Notes: generated by a model not told the origin, from the letters alone. 64,000 bases of DNA from Zizania palustris (GCA_019279435.1 JAAALK010000283.1:3720001-3784000), one strand, 5' to 3'; positions 10,551 to 21,918 are shown, counted from the first letter of the stretch. A program made the numbers and translations.

Positions 10551-11526
10551 GATATTTTGCGTCAGTTTTCTTTCTTCTTTACTCTTTTCTTGAGTCTTTT
10601 GGTGTGTGTTCATATCATACATATTCACATATCACACTTTTGTGCCTGCTTCTGTTATATGATTGAACTGCTTTACTTATTCTAGCTGGTACATGCTTTT
10701 GATTACTTGTCGATGATCATGCTTTGTTTCAGTTCATTTGATATGTCTGATATCTGTCATATGCATGGCTTTTACACTTTAAACTTGAAAAATGATCACC
10801 ATTGCTTCTGGTAACTAGCATGTGTAGGCTGAGTGCTTTTGCTATCTGTTACATGCCTTGTAGCTAGTTCATCACATAGATGCAAATATGCAATTTGGAC
10901 ATCTTTATGCTTTAACATGGAAAATATGCTATAAAAATGATAAAAAATCAAAAATGAATGAAAATTCCATGCCTTTTTATGCTTGAGTTGAAAAGATCCA
11001 AGTGGGTTTGCTTTGTCGCATTACATTGTTCTGGACTGCTTACCATAGCACTTTGGTATGAACTAGGACAGTGTAGTGTATGCCAAGACCAATGTCTTAA
11101 GCTTCCGATGGTCCAGTTCTGGCCTAGGCTTGACTTGGTCGGTTAGCATAAGGTTTGACATGCAAATAACCCTTGGCAAAAATGAAAAAGGAAAATGAAA
11201 AAGCCTGAAAATTGAAAAGACAACAAGTTTGCTGAAGCACTTTGTTTTGGACAATGCTTATCTTGGTAGATATCAGTTAGCTTCTGCATCTCATGTTTTA
11301 CCTTGCTTGTTAACTGGAAAATGTGGTGATGCTTTTGTTTGCAAAAACTGAAAAATGCGTGCTAATGACCTTCTTTAGATATCATCTGTTGCACTGATCA
11401 TGCCATGTGTCTTAGATAGTATGTCTTTTGCTATACTTGTTAGATGTTGTAATTGCAGTCAATCATATCTAAGAAGCATGCTTTCTACACTCCACCTGCA
11501 CCCCAGTTGCATTCATTGCATATTTT

Positions 11527-11665
11527 GAGGGGGAGTTGCATTTCAGGGGGAGTCAGTGTCTTTTTAGAGTGCTTGATGAGTTCACTTGTCAACAAGGGGG
11601 AGAAATTTTGGTATAAGAGTTTAAGGGGGAGTTTTGGCTTTCTCTGGGATTTGTTTCAGGGGGAG
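11527..11665 (+). other. A cluster of five accessory polypurine tracts
   Basis: Purine tracts with a GGGGGAG core lie at 11527-11535, 11544-11552, 11594-11602, 11623-11631 and 11657-11665. Repeated tracts upstream of the functional one are a conserved noncoding signature of Sireviruses. Confidence 0.85.
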
Positions 11666-11850
11666 TTTTTGTCCCGTTTGTCCCTACTCTTTTGATATCC
11701 TTGTTGATGTTTCTGAGATTGCACTCGTTTTCGAGCTTTTACTTTATTCTTCTTCTTCTTTGTTTTCTTGTGTTTTTTGTTTTCGTGTTTCCACAGTTGC
11801 TTGCAGGTACTGAAGAGCAGATGAAGTGAAGTGTTGACAATGCACTCATC

Positions 11851-11860
11851 AAGGGGGAGA
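11851..11860 (+). other. A primary polypurine tract
   Basis: aagggggaga lies one base before the TG of the 3' LTR. It is the expected plus-strand primer. Confidence 0.9.
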
Positions 11861-11861
11861 T

Positions 11862-13567
11862 TGAGGAGCCATGCTGAATAGCGTGGGCCTCATGGCTCCA
11901 GATGTGATGAGTCATTGTCAACGATAGTCAAAGAGGACTGAAAAGAGAGAGAAGACCTGCTGCGTCTGGGCCGCGTGTGACTCAGGTACACGGGCAGCGA
12001 GCGACTGTCGGGTAGAGGAGGCCGCGAAGTCGGGCTGGCCCAATCCGGGTACATGGGCTAGGAGCAGTAGAGGATCCACTGGACTGTTGACCGGGATTGA
12101 CTCAGGTACACAGGCGGCGAGTGATTGCCGGGCTGAGGGAGCCGCGGAATCGGGCCGGCCCAATCCGAGTACCCGGTGCGAAGACGGTGGACGTTTTGTC
12201 AGTTTCGGCGCAAAACTGACGACCGTTGATTTCGGATCTGACTGTCCTGAGGCGAAGGCGTAGCTGCTACGAAAGCTCCGCATCAGGACAAGTTACCTTT
12301 ATTTAGGTTTTTACTATTTTGCCTTTAGGCCCACAGTCTGTCAGTCGAGTCTGTAAAAATATCCTAAGGGCAGTTTGGTCTTTTCCATTTATTTTAGCGT
12401 CTGTAAAAAACCCTAGGGGTATTTCTGCATTTTACCCATTTATTGGGCTGCCTATAAATAGGCCCCAATCCTTAGGGTTAGGGTTAACTCTTCCAATGAA
12501 AAAATCCTGAGTTCACTTTATTAGTTTTCTTCTACTTACTATTCACCACTCGTTCTACACAGAAAAACTACGCCGCCATAGAAAATTTTATTCGGCGTTC
12601 ACGATGCTCTATGCGTGACAACGCCCTGCTCGTGGTTCTCTGATCAAGGTGCGTAGCAGGCAGGCGCTTCGTTCGTTGAGGTTCTTTGGCTGGGCGGCGG
12701 ATTTCTCGTAAGCAGGCAGCGCTGAGCGCATTCTGGCGGTGTGAATCACAAGGCAGCGCATGGAGTAGAGCATCCGCACATGGCGTACGGCGGAGACTTC
12801 ATCCGTTTTCTCTCAGCCTTGGTTTGCGTGAAAAAGAAACAAATTTCTTGATTTGTTTTGCCTTGCAATTTCTTTTCATAAAAAAAAGCACCGCTGGTTT
12901 GCTCATTGTTTTTACTGCTTCTTGATTGTCCGTTGCTTGGCTATGAGAAAACAGCTAGCACGCGTGTCAAAGCCAAAGCAGCTTGGAGCCACTTGCGCAG
13001 CATTAGGAGCAGGTAGAAGCATTTGCTGCGCACAGAAGGTGTTCGGCACAATGTTCACAGGAGACAAAAATTCAGAACAGTAATTAATCTCTCCTCGGTT
13101 TGCGTGCCTTGCATTAAATTTCGAAATAGATTTATTTACTGCAAGAGTTTTTATTTCAGAATGCATTAAATATTCACATATATATTTATGAGCACATTTT
13201 ATTTACTGCATTTATTTTGTCTAGATTAAATGTGTTAAATATTGTGTTTGCTCTTACTCGATGAACTTTCTATAAACTGTGAATATTTTGCTTGTGCTTG
13301 ATGGATCATCTGTGATTTGGTGAAACTTTTGTGAAGATGTCATTCGTACTGTGATGATTTTTAATCTGCCTTTAAGCACTTTGATGGTGTCTTTTTGATT
13401 AGGACACCGGTCGTTTTTAGGCTAGATTATTTTTTGCTCTGTTGATTTGTTTTACGTTTCGCTGTTATTTTGTTGAGGTGCGTTGGGTGTTGGGAGCAGG
13501 CCATTGATTCGAAAGAATTTTTAGGCGCCCATTCACCCCCCCTCTGGTCGCTACTTTCGGTCCTACA
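11862..13567 (+). repeat. A 3' LTR (1706 bp)
   Basis: TGAGGAGCC to CTACA, nearly identical to 2819-4525. Its TATA box is at 12453-12460 and its telomere-like box at 12472-12485. It is followed by the tcaat duplication at 13568-13572. Confidence 0.95.
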
Positions 13568-13572
13568 TCAAT
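13568..13572. repeat. Target-site duplication of element A, right copy
   Basis: tcaat, identical to 2814-2818. Confidence 0.95.
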
Positions 13573-16500
13573 GACGAAGAAAGTTGTTGGCAATGTCTTG
13601 TTGCCCACTGTTAAATCCATGGAGAGCACGCCTTTGGCCTCAGAACTCTCGTCGTTGAAGCCATTGAGCATCAAGTTGGTTTTCTTTAGATCCTCCTCGT
13701 CCCTGCCAAGTTTCTTCAATAGCAGGTAAGGCATTAGGTTAACAGTGGCGCCACCGTCAACAAACATCCTGGAGATCGGCTTCCCGTCAATGTGACCCCT
13801 GACGTAGAGAGGCTTTAGATGGTGAGCCGAGTCCTCGTGATTTTCAAAAATAGCATTGAGCAGGCCGAGGTTCAACTGAGAAGCCTCAGCCTCATCCTGT
13901 GGTAGGGCGAACTCAGCGGGCAACATGACGACATTGATATCCATCGCCGGAGGTGCGGGTCCCTCGGAGACTAGCGAGTAATCATCGTCGAGCATGTCGT
14001 CGTCGTCGCTTGGACTAGGAGCCGGGTTGGTTATCTCAACCGACTTGAACCTCCATACCTGTCTCATCATTGGCCAAGGGTGGATTTATTCAAAGATGGA
14101 GTCTCATTCCTCCTCGGCTTTCTTCTCACGCATCACTTGTGCCCATAGGTGTTGCAGATGCCTCTTCTGTGATTTGGACATACCTGGAGGTTCCCAAGAT
14201 GGCTATGGCTTGGTACCAGGTGCCATTGCCTTGTTCCTATTATTTTTGGCTTAAGGGGTGCTGCCTAGCTCGGCCTTGCTCATCTCATAATCGGAGGGGC
14301 CTTCGCTGCGGACCCTATTAAACGGACCGACCCCGTTTGACCGATCGGACCAGGGTCCGGTGCTGGCTTCGGTTGGAGCAGGGGACTTACCTCTGTCAGG
14401 CTTCGGCGAAGGGGCCTTCGCGATTGGGACTTCCTGAGACCCTACTCTGACAGTGATAGCTTCAGACTCCCTATCCTTTGCTTCTTCACATTCATCTCCC
14501 TTGGCTCTGTCTTGCGTGAGTCAATTCGGAGGTACGACGGTCAGCCTGTGGACGATGGCCCCCTCCACTGCGTCTGTTTGTCCCTGCCAGTTATAATACT
14601 TCAAAGGAAAACAAGGAATAGTGTTATGTTGTGGAGGGTGCTCCGATTGTGATACGTACGGCGCCCACGGGGTCCCTGCCCAGTTGTATGGCGGGGGCAT
14701 TGGTGGCTCCAGTGGCTTCGCCCATTGTGAGCAGAACCCATTACCGGGAGGGGGGTTCAGCCCGGTTGATGGTATCTCAGGCCATATCAGCGAGGAGTCC
14801 TGCCAGGCTAAAAGTATGTTCAGCCATTGCGGGCCAAAGCCTCCCACCGGAGGGTTGGTCCAGTGCAGAGCTGGGTTTGGCCATTGGGGTCTAAAGCCAA
14901 CGTAGGGGGTGTTAGGCCACTATGGCCCGAAGTCCTCATGCAGAGGGTTCGACCACTGTGGTATGAAGCCACCATGCGGAGGGTTTGGCCACTGTGGTCC
15001 AAAGCCACCCTCCGACCGCTTTGGTCGCTTTGGCTGACTTAGCCTTTTGGCACGGGGGTCTGTTTCCTTAGCTTTTCTTTGGTGTTTGTTTAACAACATC
15101 TGATATGTTACTTTTGGCTTCTTGCGTGCCTTAGCCGATGGAGATGTGCTAACATTCCACTTCCATACTCCTACTTCAGGGTTCTTAGGTACGAGTGTGC
15201 GTGTACGAGGTTTTCCAATAATGACCGCTTTCCCCTTAGTTGACTCGGCCTGCTCTGGCCGAATCAGTACTCTTTTTTCGTCGAGATCGACGGTGTTCAC
15301 GGGAAAGGGGTCTTTTTCCAGCTTCATCATCGGACTAGGGTCTATCTTCAATCATCCTTCCTCTGTGGCCGATTGAACCTGTCGACGAAAAACATTGCAG
15401 TCATTAGTATAATGCGAGTGCGAATCATGCCACTTACAGTATGGATGCTTCTTTAACTCGTCACCAGATGGAATGACTTAGCCTTTAGGCAACCTTAGAA
15501 GCTGGTTTTTCAATAGGAAATCAAATATTTTATCACACTTAGTTATATCAAATGAGTACTTGACCTCGCTAGGCCGATTCTTGGTGGGAGATGGTTGTAA
15601 CTCGGAGCATGTAATAGGCTTTCTCTTAGTGTTCCAAACCCATTCGGCCGCATACATGTCGGCTGAATCTTCTTCCACTTCTGATTCCTCCTCATCGGAG
15701 TGTTCCATGACGTGGACTTCAGCCCTAGGCTTGTTAAACGTCTTAATAAACCTTTTATCCTTGGTTCGGCCTTCCTAGACCGAAGCTTGTTGCAAAACTT
15801 GGCTAACTTCTAAAAAGTGCTGGTTGTCTAGTCTCTCCTTAATCTCACAACACAACCCGCTAAAAGCTAGAACCGCCAAATCTCTTTCAGAAATACTAAG
15901 ACTAAAACATCGATTCCTAGTATCTTGAAAATGCTTGATATACTCAGAGACGCCCTCGCTAGATATCTGTCTAACCGATGTCAAGTGTGAAATCCTAAGT
16001 TCTATTTCACCCGTGTAAAAGTAGTCATGAAATTTTGTTCTAATTCAGCCCAAGTTTGGATAGAGTTCGGCGGGAGCGCCGAAAATCAAGTGAAAGCGGT
16101 GCCGGACAGTGATAGAGAAAATAGTCTAAGTTTTAGAGCGTTCGACCGACTAACTTCTCCACACTGTGCTAGAAATTGGCTAACATGCTCTAGTGTGGTT
16201 TTGTTACCCTCACCAATGAACTTGGTGAATTTAGGGACTCTATAGCTGCGAGGGTAAGGTATAGTATCAAAATGATCGGGGTATGGCTTCCGGTAAACCC
16301 TAGCTCGATCCGTAGGTACGAAGCTGGTGCACACCCTAAACAGTGCACGGATCCGCTCCTCAATGTCATCCTTACCTACTACCTGCGCACGCCTCTCATG
16401 CAGTTGCAGGACACGCGGTGGGATGTCGGCGTGTCGGCCATGTGTTTCTTCCTCATGTGCTAGCTATACGACGTGTTCGGGTCAACACGCTTGTGCATGT

Positions 16501-17090
16501 GGTGCGGGCAGCGTGGGTAATGCTAGCGCTGGTGTAGGTGGAGGTAGCGGATGGTGAGCAGTGTTGGCTTGGCCGTAAGCATAATTATTGGTCTCGGCCA
16601 TGGACATTGAGGCTGGAGACACAATGGCTTTGCCAGTACCACCGTCAGTTCTACTGTAAATGTGATTTATCAGAGGTATACTAGCAATAGGAGCTGGAGG
16701 TATGGCCTTAGTAAAGCTGAACCTTCTAAGCGTCGCCTCTACTTGAGAGCTAACTGCCGAATCTAAACGGTTGGCTACCGAAGCGCTAACGACTTGTCCT
16801 ACTGATGCGGCTATCTTTTGCTCAATCTGTAAAGAAGATAAATGAGGTGATACCAGTGCTACCTGGATCTGAGCGAGATCGAGGATGTTGACGTCGCGCT
16901 TGATGAAGTCTGCGCGTGTCTTAACGTATCTTCCAAGCATGAGGTGTTGGAGTGCCTTCATCTTTGCCTCGATCTCCGCTTGGTCTTCTGCGGTAATATC
17001 TTCAAGGGTAGGCATCATGATGTTGCGGTTGTCGATATCCATGCCTCCCGTGTGGTCCATCGAGGATGTAGACGTAGTAGTCATCGTAGA
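13573..17090 (-). pseudogene. C1 gag and protease remnant
   Basis: Minus strand. Gag begins near 17084 (MTTTSTSSMDHTGG) and runs to about 14100 in broken frames. It includes a capsid-like part near 15780-16330 (motifs TRNRCFSLSISERDL and LDNQHFLEVSQVL). A Cys-His segment near 15365-15450 (HPYCKWHDSHSH, then TNDC) is typical of grass Tat-lineage gag. A lysine-rich linker and a tandem Trp/Pro-rich repeat region precede the protease at 13573-14070. The protease active site reads FVDGGATVNLMP near 13760. The order and much of the sequence match C2 46600-50260, which supports one family. There are several frameshifts and stops, so it is not functional. Confidence 0.8.
14895..15030 (-). repeat. C1 36-bp coding tandem repeat, about 3-4 units
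   Basis: On the minus strand a 12-residue unit of the type FGPQWPNPPHGG recurs in gag. The DNA period is 36 bases (for example ccactgtggt recurring near 14955 and 14991). C2 has a longer version of the same array at 47930-48150. Confidence 0.65.
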
Positions 17091-17133
17091 TGTACCTGCG
17101 GCCGATGTAGATTTACTTGTCAGGTTGGCATAG

Positions 17134-17154
17134 CCTTCCCCAACGGAGTCACCA
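17134..17154 (-). other. C1 primer binding site
   Basis: The minus strand reads TGGTGACTCCGTTGGGG about seven bases after the LTR end. It fits the TGGCGACTCCGCTGGGGA-like primer sites of Tat and Athila relatives. The matching C2 site (50270-50288) is more damaged. Confidence 0.6.
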
Positions 17155-17161
17155 AAACGTG

Positions 17162-18479
17162 TGTTGACATGAAAACCTGCCCCCGCACTTGGGTCAGCTC
17201 AATGATCCAAAAGTGTGTTAATACTTAGAGACAAGCCTAAGAGTAACATAACACCGACGTCGTGTTCCGACTACCCTTAACCGTGGTAAGGGGGGTGGAG
17301 TCGCCAGGTAATCAGATCACATAGAAACAATCCAATTAGCTAAAAAGAAATATATTAAACATAATAAATCAGCAAGCTCGAGCGGAACCTTACTGAATCG
17401 AACTATATAGTGCGAAGGGTATCGCCAAAGGGTACCTTCGATGTCTGATGCGAAGGGTCCCACCGAAGGGTGCCTTCTGTGTTCGGACTGATCTAGCCGA
17501 AGACGGGCTCCGAACAGATCTCAACGTGACAATCACCTCTGAACAACGGGGTTCAGCACGAAGTCTCTGACACGATAAAAAAACTTAGGTGCCGCACACG
17601 GGCATGACTTTGTCTGAAGCGAGGTACCGGCATGGTGAAGCCTGTCGTGACAAAGCCTACTGTGAAGCATGCTGGCATGCGGGATTCGGTCAAACCGACA
17701 ACAGCGTGACGGTCCGGCACGGGTAGTCGAAGTAGTATTCCCGCCGAGGGATGTTCTGGTAGATACCTTCGGCGAAGTGGCTGCAAGCGTGAAAACCTGC
17801 AACAGAACAAATATCAAGTACCAATTCGACCTGGGGACCGAATTCTACTAAGTGTTGCACTATGGGCGAAGGTAGCAATCTGTTATGCAGATTAGCAGAT
17901 AATTCACAGGCGAAGTAACAAGGCGATAACAATCTATTACGTCAATTAACAGATACTTTACAAGCGAAGTAACAAGTATTACCACTGTTCTGAAGTGGTT
18001 GTCGGAGGGCTTCCAAGCAAACCCACGAAGATTGCAGAAAAGTAAAGGTACGGTTCAAAGCTAGGGCTTTGTGTTGATTTGTGTTGGGGGGGGGGTTATG
18101 AACTGCCTCACCCCTTTATTTATAGGGGCTAGACTTCTAATCTCTAAGCCTAATCTGGTAGGATTTAGCTTAATCACGCGTAGGGATAAGCATTAGCCAG
18201 AATCAGACTCAACTCTATCTCTGATTTCCTACCCGAAGTGGGCCATCGGCCAGGCCCGCCGAAGCCTGCTCCTCGGGCCGAAGCTTCGGCGACATGGGCC
18301 TCCGAAGGCCTTCAGGCCGGAGGTAGCAGGCCTGTGGAAACTTCCAAAGCCCACAGCTCAATGGGCCTTCAGCCCTATAGGGTTTCAGCCTAGTCTAGGA
18401 CATGTGTATTTTCGGCCCAAATTACTAAAATTGATATTTTGAAAATCTTAACCATTAATGCCATTTTTTGCTATCAACA
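17162..18479 (-). repeat. C1 5' LTR (about 1.3 kb)
   Basis: On the minus strand it starts TGTTGATAGC at 18479 and ends TGTCAACA at 17162. It aligns with C2 50296-51598 throughout. The TATA box is TATAAATA on the minus strand at 18117-18124. An internal copy of a primer-site-like sequence lies at 17294-17306. Confidence 0.85.
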
Positions 18480-19785
18480 CATTGCTACTAACGATATTTC
18501 TATATGATTGCTTATCAGTTGCAGGGTGAAACTGATTGGCATGCTTAGAACCTTCTAAGATTATAGGACATGCACTAGAGTTAAGCAAATCTCCCAGGCC
18601 ACGCGTGTGACCAAAAAAATTAAACCAACATAGTTCCATCTAAGTCAGTAGAGAAGATGCCATATGAGATGTGTTCTGGGAGGCGTCACAGCTTGTCTTT
18701 TGTAAAATTTGGGGTTGTTAGGCATATGTCAAATGTTTGACGTCTGACGAGCTCACTCCTAAATCTGACAAGTGCTTCTTTTTGGGGTATCCTAGGGAAA
18801 CCAAAGGATACTATTTCTATAATAGAGAAGACGGCAAAGTGTTTGTCGCTCGGAATGGTGTTTTCCTTAAGAAAGAGTTTCTCTCCAAAAGAGTTAGTGG
18901 GAGAATAGTGCATCTCGAAGAGGTTCGAGAGCCATTGGAAGGTTTTCCAGATCCCACTGAACCACAACAGGATATGCAAGGTGTTGTAGAGCCCGTTGTA
19001 GAGACACTAGCCCCATGAAGGTACGGGAGGGTGAGCCACGCGCTAGAGCGGTTCAAGTTTTTGACCATTAGGCAGCGTGATGTGTTGTTCTTAGATAACA
19101 ATGAGCCCAAGACCTATGTGAAAATAGTAATGGAACCAGACTATGAGAAATGGCTTGAAGCCATTGGATCTAAGTTGGAGTCAATGCGAGAAAGCCAAGT
19201 TTGGAACTTGGTCGATCCACCCAATGGTGTAAAAACTATTGAGTGTAAATGGATTTTAAAGAAAAAGATAAACATTGATGGAAATGTTGGCATATATAAG
19301 GCACAATTGGTGGCGAAAGGTTTTAGACAGATTCAAGGTGTTGATTATGATGAAACGTGTTCGCCCATCGCTATGCTTAAGTCTATTCGAATCATCCTAG
19401 CAATTGTCGCATTTTATGATTATGAGATCTGGCAAATGGATGTCAAGACGACTTTCATGAATGGAAGCCTAAGTAATGATGTGTACATGACATAACCTAA
19501 AGGTCTTGACAATCCAGAGAATGCTAGGAAAGTTTGTATGTTCACTTATGGGAAAGTTGCAGAAGTAAATTTATGGGCTGAAGCGAGCTTCTCAGAGTTG
19601 GAATATTAGTTTTCATGAGGTAGTCAAAGGGTTTGGATTCATCAAGCATGAAGCAAAGCCTTGTGTTTACAAGAAGGCTAGTGGGATCTCACTTGTGTTT
19701 CTAGTCTTATATGTGGATGACATATTACTAATCAAAAATGACATTCCTTTGTTGAATGCTATCAAGACTTCATTGAAAAATAGTT
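18480..19785 (+). pseudogene. H: Ty1/copia fragment, integrase end to reverse transcriptase
   Basis: Plus strand. From about 18625 the frame reads the integrase tail (VPSKSVEKMPYEM), then SDKCFFLGYPRETKGYYFYN at 18770-18830, a typical copia integrase end. Reverse transcriptase follows at 19031-19495, with YVKIVMEPDYEKWLEA, CKWILKKK, LVAKGFRQIQGVDYDET and QMDVKTTFMNG. The segment after 19495 is frame-broken but keeps LYVDDILLI-like DNA near 19710. There are several stops (18749, 19016, 19493). It is interrupted by C1 on the left and by the D1 LTR on the right. Positions 18480-18624 carry no motif I recognise. Confidence 0.8.
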
Positions 19786-20278
19786 TGTTGGTGTAAAAGA
19801 TTACGCTAACAGGTTCTTGAAGGTTAAGAACTAACAAACGAAGTATTTGTGAAAGCGGACTATCTCAAGCCTCTAAATAGGATAATAGCTCGAAGTAGTT
19901 CGAAGTTGTATATTGAATATCTGAATATTCGATGCCTATTACAGGATGAGAAGGGGGGTATTTATAGGTAAAACCTCTAAGGAAAAGACCTTTTTACCCC
20001 TCAATTACAACTAACATAGTGGAAACTATTTCGGTACCCCAAATAGTGATAATATAGTAAAGTATGTTCGAAAGAGGTAGATAAAGTAGACGTCCCATCC
20101 TTCTGGTTGTTTTCCACTATGGAGGGGAGGCCTTCGAAGGGTCTCTTCAAATTGGAGCCTGGACGAACCCTCTGGCTTTAATCTCTCTACCTGGAGACAA
20201 GTCTTAGACTTGGAGATTATGATTTGTCTTTGTCTTAGAATCTTGAAGATCCTGAGGATGAAGTATTTTCCCCCAACA
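19786..20278 (-). repeat. D1 3' LTR (493 bp)
   Basis: On the minus strand it starts TGTTGGGGGAAAATA at 20278 and ends near TTACACCAACA at 19786. It aligns with the D2 LTRs. The minus-strand TATA box is at 19959-19966. A polypurine-type sequence (gagagactac on the minus strand) precedes it at 20279-20288. Confidence 0.85.
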
Positions 20279-20643
20279 GTAGTCTCTCGAATACGCTTCT
20301 CCGAATAACCTGTATAGCAAGGAGAGCAGTATACGCAAGGTATTATAACCATTTGAAGTATCTTGAACATCGTAGGTGTATCAGACTCAAGCTTCGAACT
20401 TGAATCTCCGTGTAAACACTTTGCAAGAAGATGGACCGTTGCGAATGTGGAGCATCGCAAGGAGCCGTTGAATTTGAGTCGTTACCCCTCAAGTAGCTGT
20501 TAGGCTTTTTTGAGAAAGTAACGGACACAAATTTAACTGCGTGATCACACCATTTTACCTTCTGGTCCCACCCATCAGCGGCAGAAGTTGAATATGCAAG
20601 TGCGAACACATATACGAACCGTGCTAATCGAAAGCAAAGGGGT

Positions 20644-20650
20644 TATAAAA
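20644..20650 (+). promoter_or_regulatory. TATA box of the D1 antisense accessory gene
   Basis: TATAAAA lies 101 bases upstream of ATG 20751, on the strand opposite to the retrotransposon. D2 has a TATA box 120 bases upstream of the homologous ATG. The same layout in two diverged copies supports a real promoter. Confidence 0.6.
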
Positions 20651-20750
20651 GGAGGACTCGAACCACGACATAAAATTTTATAGAGCTCTGGTTCTAAGCC
20701 TCCACATTTTCACCTTCAAACCCTCTCCAACACCTTTGAACACACATACG

Positions 20751-21915
20751 ATGGCGAGGACCAGCGCAAGGGTGCCGACGACAACGGGGACTCTGGCGTA
20801 GAGGCAAGCATGGGCTGCATCGGCGGTAGTGGCAATGGAGGGGGCCCCGGGGGCTTCTTCGCCCAAAAATCCGCGAGAACTCCGCCCGTCATCCAAGAAA
20901 CCACTGAAGCAAAGCTTTCTCCTCAGGCAATCAACATGTACAACAAAATCTATTGAGGAGGCGGTGAATGGGAAACTAGGTCTGGGAATGAGGACTCGAG
21001 TTCCTGGAACAGAGGTGACCCCGGTGCCAAGGAGGGGATAAGTGGTGGACTTCGAAACTTCTTTGAAGCGGGATTAGGACTTCCTGCAATAAACTTTTTG
21101 ACCGAGGTATTGGACATGTTCCATATTACCTTACCACAATTGTCTTCGAATGCCATCGCAAGATTGGCCATCTTCGAGTGGGCCCTTCGAGCTAAAGGAT
21201 GTGAAGGGAGGTCTAAGGTCTTCACAGCTACTCATGAAGCATCGTGCCAGCCGAAGCCACAAGATGGGCCCAGAGACTCCAAGGTGCTATGGCCTTCGGG
21301 AGCATCAACTTTTAGCTCCGAAAGGAGCATTTGAAGAATTTTCCAGCGAAGGCAATCAATGATCGGTGGTACTCCGATTGGATACTCCGATGGTTTTATG
21401 TTGAAGTTGGAAAGACTCTGGCCTGGTGGGGCCCCTGCAAGAGATTTGGTACCGGAGGGAAGCAGAGGTGTCTCCGGACCCAAGCCTACTATCAACGCGG
21501 CTCAGGTTACTATCTTCAGTGGCCAAGCGCATGAGCATGCGGGACTTGGCCGAAGAATTCATTGCCCTCTGGATTCCTCCTCTCGGGGCCGATTGGCCGA
21601 TTGTATTCCAAAATGCTTTGGAAGGAGAGCTTCGAAGCTTGGGTAAGCCTTCGCATCTTCTGCATTAACATTGATTAGAGAATAAATAATATCCTCAATA
21701 GATTGTTACCTTTTTTCAGCAGCTCCATTGGCATTAGCTCCAGAGCAGATAGCTAGGGCTATAGAAAGGGTGCTCGGAGCCCCTACTGTAGTGGAAAAGC
21801 AAAAGAGAGTGGAGCTGGTTGGGAGCTGGGAACGCTCCAACCGAGTGTGAAGTGCTCTCGAGATGGAGGCTCCACCTCTGCAATACTTCGATTCAATGGG
21901 AGCGGTGTCTCAGCT
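20751..21915 (+). pseudogene. D1 antisense accessory gene, exon 1 and part of exon 2 (PF04195-like)
   Basis: The gene runs opposite to its host element. ATGGCGAGGACC at 20751 matches the start of the D2 gene. The conserved core at 21060-21240 reads FFEAGLGLPAINF, LDMFHITLPQLSSNAIARLA and WALRAKGCEGR. This is the Pfam family known as putative gypsy-type transposon (Transposase_28, PF04195), whose function is unknown. A donor site at 21643 (GGTAAG) and an acceptor at 21719 (TTTTTTCAG) bound a 77-base intron at the same protein position as intron 1 of D2. Exon 2 resumes with LELV-like text (VELVGSWERSNRV) and hits a stop at 21848. Further stops and frameshifts in exon 1 make it a pseudogene. Confidence 0.75.
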
Positions 21916-21918
21916 TAT

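Larger units (their letters stand above)
10551..11861 (+). other. A 3' internal region without a gene
   Basis: 1.3 kb between the pol stop and the 3' LTR. Some Sireviruses carry an envelope-like frame here, but none is present: the longest frames (about 80 codons) have no recognisable motif. The sequence is rich in T and TG, and its last 340 bases hold the polypurine tracts. Confidence 0.8.
2819..13567 (+). mobile_element. A: young Sirevirus-type Ty1/copia retrotransposon, 10.7 kb
   Basis: A full-length element: 5' LTR 2819-4525, initiator-methionine tRNA primer site, gag with two zinc knuckles, then protease, integrase, reverse transcriptase and RNase H in copia order, several polypurine tracts, and 3' LTR 11862-13567. 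It is flanked by tcaat duplications. The long LTRs, the large gag and the cluster of AAGGGGGAG-like tracts before the 3' LTR are Sirevirus hallmarks. By eye the LTRs differ by four substitutions and one 1-base indel, which implies a recent insertion (about 0.1 million years at commonly used grass rates). One in-frame stop (6445) and one frame change (about 7342) interrupt the coding region. Confidence 0.95.
1..18479 (-). mobile_element. C1: Tat-lineage Ty3/gypsy LTR retrotransposon, decayed, left end outside window
   Basis: A minus-strand gypsy element whose 5' LTR is at 17162-18479. Going leftwards it holds gag, protease, reverse transcriptase and two RNase H regions, and it runs off the left edge. 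It is interrupted by element A (2819-13567). Removing A joins protease sequence on both sides, as in the uninterrupted paralogue C2 near 46602. An extra RNase H of the archaeal-like type at 332-793 marks the Tat lineage. The reading frame is broken in many places, so the copy is dead. The flank outside the 5' LTR is copia fragment H, starting with cattg at 18480. Confidence 0.85.
19786..21918 (-). mobile_element. D1: 3' end of a Tat-like gypsy element, truncated
   Basis: A minus-strand element of which only the 3' LTR (19786-20278) and the adjoining antisense accessory gene remain. It is the same family type as D2, in inverted orientation. The LTR sits in copia fragment H after tagtt (19781-19785). 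The other side ends abruptly at about 21918 against a Sirevirus-like LTR remnant, with no target duplication, so the gag-pol part was deleted. Confidence 0.8.

Noticed and set aside
10551..11861. Possible envelope-like gene after pol in A
   Set aside because: Some Sireviruses have one, but here no frame exceeds about 80 codons and none shows a signal peptide or membrane segment.
14621..14905. Plus-strand Gly/Cys-rich frames at 14621-15042 and 47654-48019
   Set aside because: They are the reverse of the gag repeat region and appear in both C copies only because that repeat is shared.
18448..18639. Minus-strand frame of 63 codons at the C1/H border
   Set aside because: It starts outside C1 and runs into the C1 LTR end, so it spans two unrelated elements. 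No domain.
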